Below the pieces are notes generated by a model, which saw only the letters and a program-made list of their open reading frames with translations, was not told the DNA's origin and did no database searches. From positions 1-64,000 of the forward strand of contig WPDH01000041.1 of NCBI GenBank assembly GCA_019137255.1: a stretch of DNA of 64,000 bases, given 5' to 3'. The DNA comes from Corinectria fuckeliana. Its lineage: Eukaryota; Ascomycota; Sordariomycetes; Hypocreales; Nectriaceae. This document shows positions 43,756 through 58,081 of this stretch, piece by piece (position 1 is the first letter of the stretch; each line of letters begins with the position of its first letter). A program made the translations under genes and the position numbers.

Positions 43756-46203
43756 TTATAAACCTTTTTTATAACCTAATACTTATTCTTAAGTATACTA
43801 AGAGTTACACTCTTAGATAATAAAAGAAACCTAGTTAACAGTCTAGTCTTTCTCTAATCTATCTAAAAGTGATATATTTACTTATTATATCTCCTCTTAT
43901 TCTTTTAGTTTACCTTTCTACTTTCTTATTATCTTTTATTTTTTCTTATCTTATTATATATTTTAACACATCTTATTACTCACCTTAGGTATAGTTCTAA
44001 GTAGCTAATCTGTTTATATAAAAAGAGTAAGTAGCAAAAGGTAAAAGTTAAAAAAGAGTGTAAGCTACTACTACTAAGATAAGCTATTACTAAAAACCTA
44101 TAAGCCTATTAGGTATATTTATAGCTTAAGTGTTAGTTATAAGATAATAGTAAGTTTAAGTGTTAAGAACTTAAGTAAGAGTAAGTTTATTAAAGGCGTA
44201 TCTTATTATTCTATTAGCAGCAGCTTCTATTTATTAATTAGCTATAATATTTAATTTAGCACTTTTCTCTTTCTAGGTAATATCTCTTAGAGGTGTGTTA
44301 ATAATTAACAGTATAAAGTTAGTAATCTTATAAGGTCTTAAACTTTAACAGCTTTAAACTTATCTCTTATAAGAATATCACCTTTTAAATTCTTATTATC
44401 TTACTATTACTAAAAAGCAGCCTTTTCTTTTTTAGCTTATAAAGCTTTAACAGCCTTTTAAATATTCTTAAGGTTCTAGCTAGTATTAAGCTAAGAAGGA
44501 GAGTTAGTCTTATAAGTAGATAATAAAGCTTAGAATTAAGTGTTTTTCTTCTTTTTAGGCTTAAGCATAAAGTTATAATCTTTAAAAAGGTCTAAATAAG
44601 ACTGCTTATTTAAGTTAATATAAGATAAGATATAGTCTTAATTTAGTAAGAGTGTAAGCTTTATCTTTATATTAGTTAGGTTTATTTTCTCTTTTTTTAT
44701 AAGTGCTAACTTTAGTGACTTTAGCTTAAAAAGAGGTCTCTTTTAAAGGTTATATAAGGTAGTATTAATACTCTTAAGTGTTAAGTTTAACTATAAGCTT
44801 AAAAGTTCTTAAGATCCCTTTTAGACAGGTGTGTAAAAGGCAGAAGTTATAAGCAAGTTAGTTAAATTAAGGTTATACTCTATTAGTCTTAAGTTAGCTA
44901 GTTTCTAATATATAATCTTATTTAGTATATTATTAAAAGGCAGACTTATAAGATTAAGACTTAAGCCTTAGTTCTTATAGTATTAGATTAACTAATCTAA
45001 TAGGGTAATAAAAATAGGCTAGTAAGAGATAAAACTACTAGGTGTAGTTTAGTATTTCTCTATTAGTATACTACTTATATAAATAGTCTAGTACTTATTA
45101 TACTTATATTAGAAGCTTATATTATTCTACTAAAAAGTAGTATACTTACTAATATTAGTAAACAGCTCTTAAGATAGTATACCTAAGTAACTCTTATAAG
45201 GTTTATAGTTTACTAAGCTAGTACTTATATTCTTAACTAGCTAAGTGTTAAAAATATATTACTAGTTCTTAATCTTAACCTTATCTAAGATAAGAGTCTT
45301 AATAAAGTTAGTAATACACTTTATACTTATTTTTTAGGAAGTATTATTAGTAATAAAAGGGTAAGAGGCTAAAACCTAATTATATTAGTAAAAAAGCTTT
45401 TTTATATTTATTAGGGTAAAAACCTTATTAATATTAAGGTGTTAAACCCTACTAGCTCGCTTAATTAAATGCTTTTATATATAACTTATAAATTCTTATA
45501 GGTTTAAAAAAAGCAGAAAGACTATAATATAGTTGTATTTCTAGTTAGAAGGTTACTTAGAGACTAGAATAGTAATAATAGTAAAATTAAAAGGCAAACT
45601 ATAATTAGCTAGTATTTCTTAGAAAGCTAAAACTATAGTCTTTAAGTGTGACTAAGCTGTTTACCCCTAGGAGTAATAATAGTACAGCTAACTATTATAA
45701 CAGTTAAAAATATATAAGGTCTAATAATTAATATAATAAACTAAGCTTATAATAAAGTGCTTATTAAATATTACCTTTTAGAATTCCTCACAGCTCTTAT
45801 AGCTTATTCTAGTAGTATAAGAGACTTATTTAGCACTTTTAGTAAGGTAGGGGTTATAGTCTCTTTTACTATCCTTCTTGCCTTTTTTATAAGCAGAGAA
45901 GTTAAGGCTAGCATTCTAGAAGAGGGTATAATTAAGAATATAAATATAATTTTTTATAATAACTATAATATCTCTTATTTTATAGGTTAAGATAGGTAGT
46001 AGAGCGCTAAGTTTAAAGTTAGAAGCTTAGCCTTTTTACTAAAGTCTTTTTAAAAGGCTCTAAAAGTCTTAATAGTAAGCAGGCTAGGTTTAGTTATAAA
46101 CTTATTTATTAGAGCTTTTAGTGTAAGTATTATAAGATAGTATCTTAAACTAGGTGTTATTAGTAATATCTAAGTAAAAATCTAGAATAATTAGGTTGTT
46201 ATT
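43756..46203 (-). other. RIP-degraded coding relic, probably minus strand, unassigned
   Basis: From about 45,350 down to 44,250 the minus strand gives a long protein-like reading broken mainly by Gln/Trp-type stops (segments such as IKCITNFIKTLILDKVKI, SLVNYKPYKSYLGIL, FISYxPIFITLLDQLIQYY, IYxKLANLRLIEYNLNL). I do not recognise it. The plus-strand 77-codon open frame at 45757-45990 has no recognisable content. Confidence 0.4.
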
Positions 46204-46408
46204 TATAAGAGTTAGTCTTACTAGAGTGTAAATATAAAGATTATAAAGGTAGGTATTAGTATATTATAAAGCTTTCACTTAATAAGCATTTAGAGAGTGC
46301 TTATTTAGCATTCTTAAAAGAGCTGCTAGCCTACTATTTAGGTAAGCCTTAAGGTTAAGCCCTAAAGGCTTATATTAAGTGTTAATAGTATTAGCACTAA
46401 CTATTATA
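46204..46408 (-). mobile_element. Solo LTR, family A
   Basis: 205 bp, TATAAGAG...CTATTATA, flanked by the perfect duplication TTATT (46199-46203 and 46409-46413) with no internal sequence. This is an LTR-LTR recombination product. Confidence 0.92.
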
Positions 46409-47604
46409 TTATTATTCTAGTAGCTCTAGTTAGTATAAGGTTAAAAAAAAGCAGGTTATTTTAAAATAATATCTTTTAAGAGTTTATAAATATAATATTT
46501 AGCAGGATAGTAAAAGGTATATAAGCCTTCTTCTTAAGAGACTTTTACTTTAAAGTATAAGATTTAGCTATTATATATAAAGCAGTCTAGCTTATTATTA
46601 ATAGTGAGTGCTGTTATAGCTGTGTTTATTATAAATAGGTAGTATTAGAAGATAAAAAAAAAAGAGGTATTTTAAGATTAGAGTAAGTGTTTAAAGTAAA
46701 AAGCTAAAGTGTAAAAAAATATAAAAGAGATATTAAAAGTAAAAAAGAGTGTAGTTTATAATAAGATAACTTATATAAAAGTGCTTACCTTTTTAGCTGC
46801 TTACCTAATAAGGTTTTTAAGTCTTATTTTATATACTTAAGAGGATATTTATATATTAGCTATCTTATAATATGTTTAACTATTTCTTTTTATAAATTAC
46901 TTAAATTATTATACTTTAACTATAAAGCTTTTTATTTGTCTTTTTAGCCCTCTTTTTTTTTATATCTTTTCTTTTTTTTTAATATCTTCTCTTTCTTCTA
47001 CTTTACTTATATTACTTATATTACTCTTAATAGATTTACTACTTTATAATAACCTTCTAAGCTAAGTAAGAAGTACTTACTACTTAGTAATATAAGACTC
47101 TTTCTAACTTATATAACCTTATAAAGTATAATACTAATAAGTATAAATTTACCTAGTAGACTTCTACTAAATAAGAGAATTAAACTATATATTATATTAC
47201 ACCTCTCTTACACTAAAGCTACTAGTACTAACTTATAAGTTTTTCTTAGAACTACTAGTAATAGTAGTTAATCTAATACTTTTTAGTAGTTTAAAAAGAG
47301 TTTTAATATTTAAATTTACTTTTAAAAAGCTCTTAATCACCTTAGCTGCTCTCTTTATATTAAGCTTACCTTTAAGAGTAAAAGCTTAAAAATATCTTAA
47401 GATATTTATATTTTCTTTTAGTATAGCCTTTAAGATGTTAATAGTGTTTTTTAAACTAGTGCTAAACTCACTATTAATTATTATCTCTATTCTTTTTATA
47501 TTTACACTAAGTTTAGTTATCTCTAAGAGTATATTATTTTATATACTTTTTACTAAGCTCTCTATCTAAAGACTCTACTTATAGCTTTATATAGTAATAA
47601 TAAC
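46409..47604. other. AT-rich RIP relic, unassigned
   Basis: Right flank of the solo LTR and left flank of B3. A weak minus-strand reading near 46,750-46,950 is transposase-like at best. No firm call. Confidence 0.35.
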
Positions 47605-47609
47605 CTTAT

Positions 47610-47821
47610 TATAAGAGTTAGCTAATTAAAGTAAGATAAAAAGCTTTAAGATAGGTATCTATATATTATAAGACTTTAACTTAATAAGTAGTTATAAACT
47701 GCTTACTAAGATTACTAAGTAATTTTACTTAGTAGCTCTTATACTCTTAGTATACCCTACCCAGCCTAGTATTAGTTCCTCTTAGGGTTAGTCTCTTAAG
47801 CTATAAGCTTATCTTATTATA
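47610..47821 (-). repeat. B3 3' LTR
   Basis: 212 bp, matches the other family B LTRs; preceded by CTTAT. Confidence 0.92.
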
Positions 47822-48259
47822 ATTACCCTCTCCTCTAGCTATCTAGTCTCTAAATATATAAGTCTATTCTTAGTTATTACAATTAATATTATTTTATTAT
47901 TACTATACTACTATCACTTAAGACCTTAGTTATTATAGTAATACAGTAGTTAGTTAGTGCTTACTTTACAGCTGTTATATAGCTGTTAGCTATAAGGCTT
48001 TATATTAATAGTAGGCCTATTAGTTAGCAGTCTATTAGCAGCTGTTAAGCTATAGACTGCGCTAGTATACTTATTTGTTTTCTTTTTCTTTCTCTTACTT
48101 ATACTAACTTCTTTATAACATTCTTTATTATTTAGTTCTCTCTCTCTAAACCTTTATAAGTTGTTTTACTCTACTGCTTTCTTTTATTACTTATAACACT
48201 TAAACTGTTAAAGTATTATTATTAGTCTACTTGTCTTACTATTACTAATTTATCACCTA

Positions 48260-49758
48260 GATATCTCTTATTTACACAGGGGATATTTTTTATTAGTTTA
48301 ATAGAGACGCTCTTTTTAACTAGATGTTTATTAGAGATACCTCTTACTTTTTTTATCTAATATAAAAAGCTAACTAGTTTAGTCTGCTATATATTTATAG
48401 TTCTCTTAAAGCCTGTTATATCTATTATAAGTAATCTAAGTAGAAGTATACTACTATAAGTTTGTTAAGTTTTTACTACTTTCTATATATTATTAATATC
48501 TTCTAAGATTCCTCTAGAGCTTTATAGTACTATAGCAGTCTTCTAGAATAAGTTAACTATATATCACTTTTATAACAACCCTAAGAAGTGTTCCTCTAGT
48601 TACTAAGTAACCCTTTATAAGCCTCTATTTAGCATATTATACTAGTATATCTAATATACTACTAATAAGACTATATCTACTTTTTAAACTCTTACTAACA
48701 GCCTGTCTAGTATTACTAGCACTAGTGCTAAGAAGTCTAGCTAGTTAACTAAGAAAGTACTTAGTTTCTTATTCTAGTTAATTAAGGCTTAGATTACTAT
48801 TAACACCTTAAGGTTCTACTAAGATACTAGCCTCTTAGAGGATATTTCTCTAACTAAATTAGATTATTATATTAAGGCTGCCTAGCCTTTTTATCTTTAT
48901 AATAATAGTACTACTCTTACTATTTATATAGTAGTTTTTTAACTGCTTTATATATTTATTACTCTTATTACTAATATTAAAAAGAAAACACTTTAGGCTT
49001 TTCTTATATCTATTAAGCGTGCTACTATCTCTACTGTTATTAAGGCTTATAACTATAATATTTAAGCCCTAGTGTGCTAAGTTAGCTTCTTAAACTAAGA
49101 ACCTTTTTACTATAAGGCTGTTAGTAGCCCTTCTTATAATATTAGGTCTAAGTTTAGAAGTTCTAATATTAAGTCTTCCACTTTATTTATTACTATCTTA
49201 CTTATTACTTGCTTACACCCCGCTTTTATTTCTATCTCTAATCTTAATAAGACTTCTACTAAGCCTACTATTACTTTACTTATTACTTACACTTATACTG
49301 CCTCTCTCTTAGCTCTTCTATCTCCTATTATTTAGTCTCCTAATAGTATTTAGATTCTAGATAACCTAGAGAGCTTTTAGCTCCCTAATAACCTGGCTTT
49401 TAAGCTAGACTTTAGTGTTTAGGCCCCTTCTTTAGGGTTAGACCTATTAGCTGTCTCTTCTCTTATCACCTAAGCTTTAATAACTTCTTATTATTTTACT
49501 AGTCGCCTAAATATTATTAACCCCTTTTCTGTCTTAGCTTTTACTGCCTGTAAGTATACTTATAAGACTAAGATCTCTAAGATGCTCACCTAAGTTGTTA
49601 ATTCTAGCAGTAAGTTACTCTTACCCTTTACTTACCCTCTTAAGTAGGCTAAGTATACACCTCTAAAGACTTATTCTTTAAAGTCTAGTAAGTTAGGTAT
49701 TTCTAATATTATATTCTCACCTTCTGCTTTTTATAGTATCTTAGCGAAAAAGTCCTAA
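48260..49758 (+). pseudogene. Family B antisense accessory gene, B3 copy
   Basis: Collinear with the B1 copy and ends at the corresponding stop (AAG TCC TAA). The tail AKYTPLKTYSLKSSKL remains readable. Many Gln codons are TAA/TAG and Arg codons are TGT/TAT-like. Third occurrence, showing that the gene is a fixed part of family B. Confidence 0.6.
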
Positions 49759-52700
49759 AAGTAATTTTTATTATAGTTTATATTTTCTATAAGACTCTTT
49801 TAGCTTTAAGTGTTAAGTTAGTAGCTATTAGTTTTTTAATTAGTAGTAACTTTAGTAGTACTTAGCAGTTTGTTTTTTTAGTAGTATTTAGCTACTTAAG
49901 TGTTACTAGTAATTCGCGTTCTTATTACGCTTTTAGTGTTATAGTTTATCTATTTATTATCTTATTTCTTATATGTTTACTTTCTCTACTTATAATACTA
50001 CTATACTAACTTTATTATATTCTCTAAGTGGGCTACTAGCTCCTAAGTGTTATATTCTACTAGCTATCTTACTTATTTAACTTAGTAGAATATTTATCTT
50101 ATATCTTTCTTATAGTTAACTACTTTCTTAACCTTTTACTTATTATTCTCTTCTTCTAGTTTAGGCAGTTTTAGCAGTTTTTTTACGCCTAGTTAGTGCT
50201 TTTTAAACTATAGTTCTAAGAGTTTAACTAGAAAAATATTATATATTTACTAGTATTATTCTAGAAGGTATACTTAGTATACTTATTTGCTGATTTTTTA
50301 TATTATTACTATCTTAATAAATTTTAGTACTAGCTTTTTATATTTAAATTAAAAGTTTCTTATTAATAGCCTAATAGTTTACTTAACCTTATATTCTTAT
50401 AGGTTATATTACTTATTATAGTATTTAGCCTGTTTTTTCACAGCTTTCTACTATTATTTCTCTGTCTTAGTATATACTTAGCAAAGTATCTTAATATACT
50501 CTTACACTTTTTATATATTTAACTTAAGGTGTTTTAAGGTATATTTCACAACTCTTAGGTAGTATTTATAAAAGGCTTATATAAGAGAAACCCTAATAGT
50601 ATAGTAAGTACTATTATTATAAGTAAAGGCTGCTTTTAAGAGCTAGGCTACTTATTAGTATAAGGTATTATTAGTATACACTTAGAGGTATTTCCTAATA
50701 GCTTAGTTAGTCCTTTTTATCTATCTGTCTGTCTGTAAATAGTATATAGTAGACAGCTGCTAACAGGTTACTTATTTTTTTATTAGGTCTTTTTAAAACT
50801 TACTTATAAACAGCTTATCTCTATTACTAATAATCTCTTTAAGTAAACTATATCTACACTTAATATGTTTATATAAGAGCTATATTATTTCTACTATGTT
50901 AAGTATCTTCTTTATAAGAATAAAAAGTATATACTTTATTATACAGTATATAATTACTAGTATAGTATTATATTTCTTACTGTTAGCTTAGGCGCTTTTT
51001 AGCAGTCTTATAATAAAGTTAATACTAATTTCTTAAAAAGAGTAAGCAGGTATTAGTAGGGATTACAGCTCTTTATAAGGCTTATATCTTAGTATGTAAG
51101 CACTCTAGTAATATTAGCATCTTAAGGTGTAGTCTTTTATATTATTTAAGATTTAGTTCTAATAGAATTTACATATAATAAGGTCTAAGGTTTTTACTAC
51201 TCTTATATATCTTAAGTAAGAGTTATTATAGTATTAGCAGAGGATTTCCCTTCTTATTATATATTCTTTTAGGATAACTAGTCTTTCTTTAAAAAATAGT
51301 ATTTCTTACTTATTATAGTAGTAAGCTCCTCTTATAATATTATAAACCTTTGCTAACTACTATTAGCAAAATTAATCTCTCTCTTATAATTCTTATACTA
51401 GCTCTTCTAGTTTGCTTAAGAGCTAATTAAAAAAGGCTATCTCTCTTTTTATAAGCCTTTTTATAACTAGGCGGGGAATATATTAGTTTAGGATAACTAT
51501 TATAGTTGCTAAAGGTATCTCTTATAAACTCAGCTTAGCTAGTAATTACTATCTAGTTACTAAGTCTTTAGGTAGTTTACCTTTAGCTTACCTAGCTTAG
51601 ATAGTAACAGCTAGAATAGTAATAAGCTTATCTTTAAGACTAGCTTATATAGCTTAAATAAACATATTAACTATCTTATTTTCTACACTTTTAAGAACTT
51701 ATATAATTACTTAGTAGAGGTCTTCTAGTAACTTTCCTGCTAACTTAAGTTTTACTACTAAAGTTAGAAGTATATTTATATATAAGATCTCTCCTATTAT
51801 ATAATCTAGCTTTTATAATAAGCTGTCTACTAGGTTTGTCTTACCTAGCTAGTACTTAATATTAAAGTTAAAAGGTGCTAATTTATATACCTATCTAGTA
51901 AGCCTTTCTTAAAGGTCTCTTACTAATACTTTTATAACACCTATAAGAGCTATATAGTCTATTAACAGTATAAACTTATTTTTAAGCTCTAAAAGGTAGT
52001 AACTCTAGTGTTTTAAGCTCTTAATAATAGCTAACAGCTTTTACTAGCTAGTAGCCTAGTATTACTCCTCCTCTAAGAGTTTCCTAAACTAGTATGCTAC
52101 TAAGTATTATTAATTCTTAAACAGTTAGAAAAGAATGCTTAATATAGCTATACTTAATATATCTATTTTAACTCTTAACTTATATTTTAGGTCCTAGTGT
52201 TAAAAAACAGTTGCTAAGTAAAATACTCTTTTTAGCTTTTAGAATACTGCTTTCTTTTTATCTATCTAAGTAAACTCTCTAGTTTTACACTTATTCTAAC
52301 TGCCTTTTAGTATTACTATAAGAGGTCTTATAATCTTTAAGTATTTATAAATAAACTTTTAGTAGAAATTATAAAACCTTAAGAACACTTATATATCTTT
52401 AAAGCTTAGTAAGGTTAGCTACTTATTAACTATATAGACCCTGCTTAGCTCTATTTTAATATCTTTTTAAGTTATTATATAGCTTAGAAACTTAACTTCT
52501 TACTAGTAAAAGGTGCACTTTAACAGCTTTATATATAGCTAAAAGCTTTATAATCTTTTTAGCACCTCTTATATATTTTTTATATATTAATCTTAAGTTA
52601 TTAAGTAAATTAGAATATTATCTAGATATATAACACAGACTGTGTTTAGTATACTAGCTAGTGCTTAGTAAATATACGCTTAAAATATTACAGGTGTGTT

Positions 52701-55147
52701 TATTAGCCTAAATAGTATAATATTATACTTAAAGTGCTTATAGCAGGTTCTAAAGGCAGTCTTCTAGTAATCCTCTAGCTTAATTTAGATCTAATAGTAC
52801 ACATCCTGTAAATTAATCTTTAAGATCTATTATATACTTATAAGACAGTCTAGTAAGTCTCTAATTAGGGGCAGCAAGTAATAGTTCTTAATAGTAATCT
52901 TATTTAGACCTTAATAATCTATATAAAGCTATAAGGTTCTATCCTTTTTTAGTATAAACAGGACTAAAAACCTAGCCTTACTAACTAAGAGGCTAATATG
53001 CTTACTTGTGATATTCTTAGTAATATACTTATAGAGAACCTTCTACTACTTTTTGTTATAAGAGTATAAGAGTCTATAAGATAGTATCTTACCTTTCTTT
53101 AGTTTAATTATATACTTTATACCCTCTAAGATTAGAATCTCTTTTACTATAGATTTACTAAATACTCCTCTAAACTTCTTAAGTTCTAGTAGTAAGATCT
53201 CTAACCTTATATCTACTTTTTTATCTAAAACAGCTATTAGCTGCTTATTTAGTAATAATATACTATATATATATATAATATAAGCAGGTTTTCCCCCCTC
53301 TACTAGCTCCTCTATAAAGGTTATAATATCTGTAAGAGTGATAAGCTTATAGCTTTATAAGTATATATAAGTATTAATAAGAATTTCTTTCTTTCTTATA
53401 GAATCTAAAGATAAGAGTAGATTACTAGCCTCTTTAGAGTGTTATATCTTTATAAACAGTTGTCTAACCTTCTATAAGTATCTCTAAGAGTTAATTAGAA
53501 AGAATATTAACTAGTAAACCTACTTAGCAGGTATAGTTACTCTGTTAAAACTAGACAGGCTTAGTACCTTCTAATCTCTAGTTGTCTTAAGGCTTAACCT
53601 TCTAATTAGTCTTATACTAATAAGGTTAACTTAAGTGTAAGTGTTTATATTTATATAGACTACTTTTTTAGTATATACTTATAAAGTGATTACTCTTTCT
53701 TAAATAATATGCCTAATTAGTATTATTTTTAGTATTAGTACTAAGGTTTTAGTAGTGTTTTTAGCGCTTACTTGTTTCCTAAGGAGTCTAGCTTTTTCAC
53801 TTATATACTTATAAATTATACCTTTACTAGAGGTAGGCTTAGCATCTAGTTAGTGTTAATATTAGGGTTTCTTTTAGCTGCTTAATAATCTCTTACTAAA
53901 TGCTTAGTCTTATTATAATTATAATATTACACCTCTAGTTAGTTAGTTAATTTTTTACTATATATAAAGCAGTTTACTAGTAGGTTAGCTAAAAGTAGGT
54001 TTCTAAATAGTTAGAGGTATATATAATTTCTTATATTGTTTTATATTTCTTTAAGGTCTTAGCTTTTAGCTTATTTTATATTAGTAGTCTTTTTAGACCC
54101 CTCTTAAGTATAATTACTAAGTTTATATTTTTACTTTTTACTTTATAACTTATAGTTATATTAGATATATAACTACAGCCTCTCTATCTTATTAGCTATA
54201 TCTTACACTTATAAAAGATTAACCTTTTAACAGTTTATTTCTCTTTTCAGCTAGTTCTTAAGCTTATAATAATATTAGTAAGCTAGGTCTACTTAGTCTT
54301 TAAGGTCTAAAGTGCTTATAAAGGTGTGTAAAACAGTTTATAAGTTAAAATAGTCTATTAGCAACTAGTTGTTATACTATTAGATCTCTATTAATTTGTC
54401 TTATAGTTACCTCTCTTAGAAGCTTATATTAATATATCTCTTATAAATAAAGTTAAGATAGTCTTACTAGGTTAGGTTAATAAGATTCCTCTTATAGTTG
54501 TGCTATTTAGTCTATTAGGCTATATAAAGCTTAGTTATAAACTATTTGATTTTTTATATATTAGTACAGTTAGGTTAAAAGCTGTTTTCTAACTTTATAA
54601 TATAAATCTAGTTATTAACCTTTACCTTTATAGTATTTTTAGGTAGTACTATATAGTTATAAGTAGAGGGTTTTTTTAATCTCACCTAAGGTTACTTATA
54701 AGATGTTAAACTAGTTAGCATATTAGCTTTATTTATAGTACTTACTATTTAGCTAGGATCTTTAAGAAATCCTATATATCTAAGCTGTGTACTAATATTA
54801 GGGTTTACTACTCTTATATTACTAGTTAATCACTAAGAATCTGCCTGTGTGACTTAGGTAGTAGCTTTACTAATAAGTTATAATTACTTTTAGACTTCTT
54901 ATATTAGGTTTTCTAGCTCTCCTTCTTAATATCTCCCAGCTCTAGTTTATATGCTAGTTTTACTAACTTAATTATTTTTAGTATAATTTGTTTTATTTAT
55001 AGTGGTTTTATTACCTTATATATGCTACTTATAATACAACCTAGTGTTAGTATATAACTTATTTAGGCTGGGGTTTATTAGAGGTTTATTATTATCTTTT
55101 TATTTATACTAATTACTTAAGTGGGTAAAAAAAGTTAAAAGATTATC
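49759..55147 (-). pseudogene. B3 gag-pol relic, minus strand
   Basis: Nearly base-for-base with B2 37,455-42,842, differing mainly by C/T and G/A. All pol domains are disrupted. Confidence 0.87.
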
Positions 55148-55359
55148 TATAAGAGTTAGCTAATTAGAGTAAGATAAAAAGCTTTAAAGTAGGTATTTAT
55201 ATATTATAAGACTTTAACTTAGCAAGTAGTTATAAACTGCTTACTAAGATTACTAAGTAATCTTACTTAGTAGCTCTTATACTCTTAGTATACTCTACCT
55301 AGCCTAATACTAGTTCCTCTTAGGGCTAGTCTCTTAGGCTATAAGCTTATCTTCTTATA
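55148..55359 (-). repeat. B3 5' LTR
   Basis: 212 bp; followed by CTTAT. Confidence 0.92.
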
Positions 55360-55364
55360 CTTAT

Positions 55365-57869
55365 CTTCTACTCTTATTATATTTAATCTTATACTTCTAA
55401 TATCTTAAGTAACTATAAGCACTTTATTTTTCTTTTTTACACTTACTAATTAATCCCGGGTTTTATAAGCGGCTAGTATACTAATTACATCTAAAGAAGT
55501 AACACTTATTATAAATAGACTTTTCTGCTTAACTATTAGAGGAACAGTTCTTAGGATAGTCTTTTAAACTGCCCTCTTAGTAGTAAAAAGACTATAAAGG
55601 CTTCTTTTAACAGGAATTAAAAAGTTAAGTTAATAAATAAAGGTAGTTATCTCTAAATTTTAAAACTGCTACTCTTAGCTAAGAATAAGACTTAAAAGCT
55701 TAAGTGTGCTATATATAAGACTAAGAAGATATATAATAAGAATTGCTAAGAGGGTTTTAAGACTATTAACAGTAAGTAGTCTTCTAGTTATTTTTAGGAC
55801 TTTTTTTTAACTTAAATTTTAGCACTTTTTTATAGTGTCTCTTACTTATCTAGCTAGATCTAATACTTATCTACTATATCCTAATTTTTATTTATTCTCT
55901 TATTAATAGTAGTGTTCTAAGCTGTGTTAAGCTTATCTTAAGTTATATTAAGCTTATCTTAGGCTATATTAAGCTTATTTTAAGCTATATCTTACTTATT
56001 TTCTCTCTTATTTATACCTCTCTTAGTAGTAACCTATATAGTCTAGTAGGTTTACTACTATAAAGCAGATTATTATAATACTATCTTAGTACTATTAGTA
56101 CTAAGACTGCTCACCTTTTATCACCTTTAGAAAATAGACTTTAAGGTGTTATTATAGCTCTTAAATAAGAAGTATTATCACTCTATTTTCACTTATATCT
56201 TTTTTATTATTATTTTTACTTATTAGATCTAATACTTTCTTATTATTCTTTTTATCTTAATTTTTAGTAAGAGGTTAAAATTTAAAGTCTTTCTTATTAG
56301 CTTTTAAGGTTTACTATCCTTTTTTATCTTTAATAAACTTTTTTAGCTAGTCTTTATATATTAATCTCTTAATACTAATCTTATCTAAAGTGGTAATATA
56401 ATAGCTAACTCTTAGCTTATCTTAACTCTTAATATAGTATAAACTGTTCTACTTATACTATATTTTTACTTCTCTTATTATATTACCTTACTACCTAATA
56501 TTATATCTTAGTATAAGATTTTTAAGATTTAAGAGCTCTTTTTAGATGTTTCTCTTATAGCTATTATTTATCCTCTAAGTAAGCTTTTATTAGTATACTA
56601 TAACTTAGACTCTAGCCTTTTTTATATTATCTTATTATCACTTTAAGATTTAAATTCTTTCTTTAAGTAATTAATCTAATATTTTAATATTATCCTAATT
56701 AATAATCCTTTAGGTAGGTACTATCACTTTTAGAGGAAAAACTAGTTCTTACTTATAAAGTAAGAAAAAAGCTAATTTCCTATAAGATATATAAACAGCC
56801 ACTTAGTTAGCTATTAGGGCGTAAAATAACTTTTTCACCTATTTTATACTTAGGCTTAAAGTACACTTCTTAAAGTAAGATACTAAAGCAGTATAGCTAG
56901 CTTTAATAATCTTATTTACTTTTAAGTTATAAGTTAAAGTAAGCACCACTCTTATCTTTAGGGCTTTAAAAGTAAAAACAAATTTCTTGCCTATTTTTAA
57001 CCTATTATTAACTACTATAATAATAATAATACTAAAGTGTTATAACACTTCTTATATAAATAAAGTTATTATATAAGTATTTAGCTTAGCTATTAGCTTA
57101 GCTTTTAGCTAGCCTGTTAGATTATATTTAGCCTTAATAAGATACTTCTTACCTTTATCTAGTAAAAGGTACTATATATTAAAATAGATATTTATTATAA
57201 GAAACTAGGGTACTATTAGAATAATAACCTTTTTTATTCTTTAAAACATATAATTTTAGCAGGTAAGATACTAAGAGATAGCTAAGTTAATATCTGTTTA
57301 TATTATCTTCTAAAAATACCTTTTCTAAATTAGAGTAAGTATTATATCCTGTCTTTTATAACCTTTTTTAATATAGTATAACCTAATTAACTACTTTTAG
57401 ACTTTTCTCTACCTAACTATAAGAATAGGTTTACCTTTTAGGTTGTCTAACCTTTACTAGATTTAACTATCTTAGATAAAGTGAAAAAAGACTTTCTGCT
57501 AAATAGCTTAGAAGACTCTTATACTAACTCTTATAAGCTTTTTTAAAGTTAAGAGATATTTTTTTAGCTTAAGAAATTTCTTATTATAACTCTCTTTTAG
57601 CTGCTTATATTAGTTCTTAATAAATACTATATTAAGATACAAGTTTATAAAGTTCTTAATATCTCCTTTAGCAGCTATATCTAGCTTATTTAAAAGTCTA
57701 GCTTACTTTCTTAACAGTTTATTTATAATAGGGTTTTTAATACCTTATATATAATATATACTATAGTTAAATAGTATAAGATAGCTAATCTAATATATAA
57801 TTAACAAGCCTAATATATTATTAGCTTTTCTATTAAGCTAGTAGACTAAAACCTGTAAATCTATCTTAA
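55365..57869 (-). mobile_element. Ty3/gypsy-like relic E, minus strand
   Basis: Minus-strand reading near 57,850-57,240 gives a long coherent stretch with KQARLLNKLDIAAKGDIKNF, HFIQDSQIQQRLDNLKGKP and LIRLYYIKKGYKRQD then YLTC, matching an integrase N-terminal zinc-binding (HHCC) region with its His codons converted to Tyr. The catalytic core should follow leftward but is too decayed to place. No LTR found. B4 interrupts its right side. Confidence 0.5.
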
Positions 57870-58081
57870 TATAAGAAAATAAGCTTACAGCCTAAAAGAC
57901 TAGCCCTAAAAGAAACTAGTACTAAGCTAAGTAAGATATACTAAGAGTATAAGAGCTACTAAGTAGGATTACTTAGTGATTTTAGTAAGCAGTTTATAAC
58001 TACTTACTAAGTTAAAATCTTATAATATATAAATACCTATCTTAAAACTTTCTATCTTATCCTAATTAGCTAACTCTTATA
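57870..58081 (+). repeat. B4 5' LTR
   Basis: 212 bp, TATAAGAAAATAAGC...CTCTTATA. Confidence 0.9.

Larger units (their letters stand above)
47610..55359 (-). mobile_element. LTR retrotransposon B3, complete, minus strand
   Basis: 7,750 bp with LTRs at 47610-47821 and 55148-55359 and a perfect CTTAT target duplication (47605-47609 and 55360-55364). It is collinear with B1 in reverse: accessory gene on plus at about 48,260-49,758, then minus-strand integrase, RNase H, RT and gag going right. It is RIP-degraded, uninterrupted by other insertions. Confidence 0.94.

Noticed and set aside
45757..45990. 77-codon ORF as a small membrane protein gene
   Set aside because: It lies in a RIP-degraded relic, and its hydrophobic composition follows from AT-rich codons. 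No supporting start context or homology.
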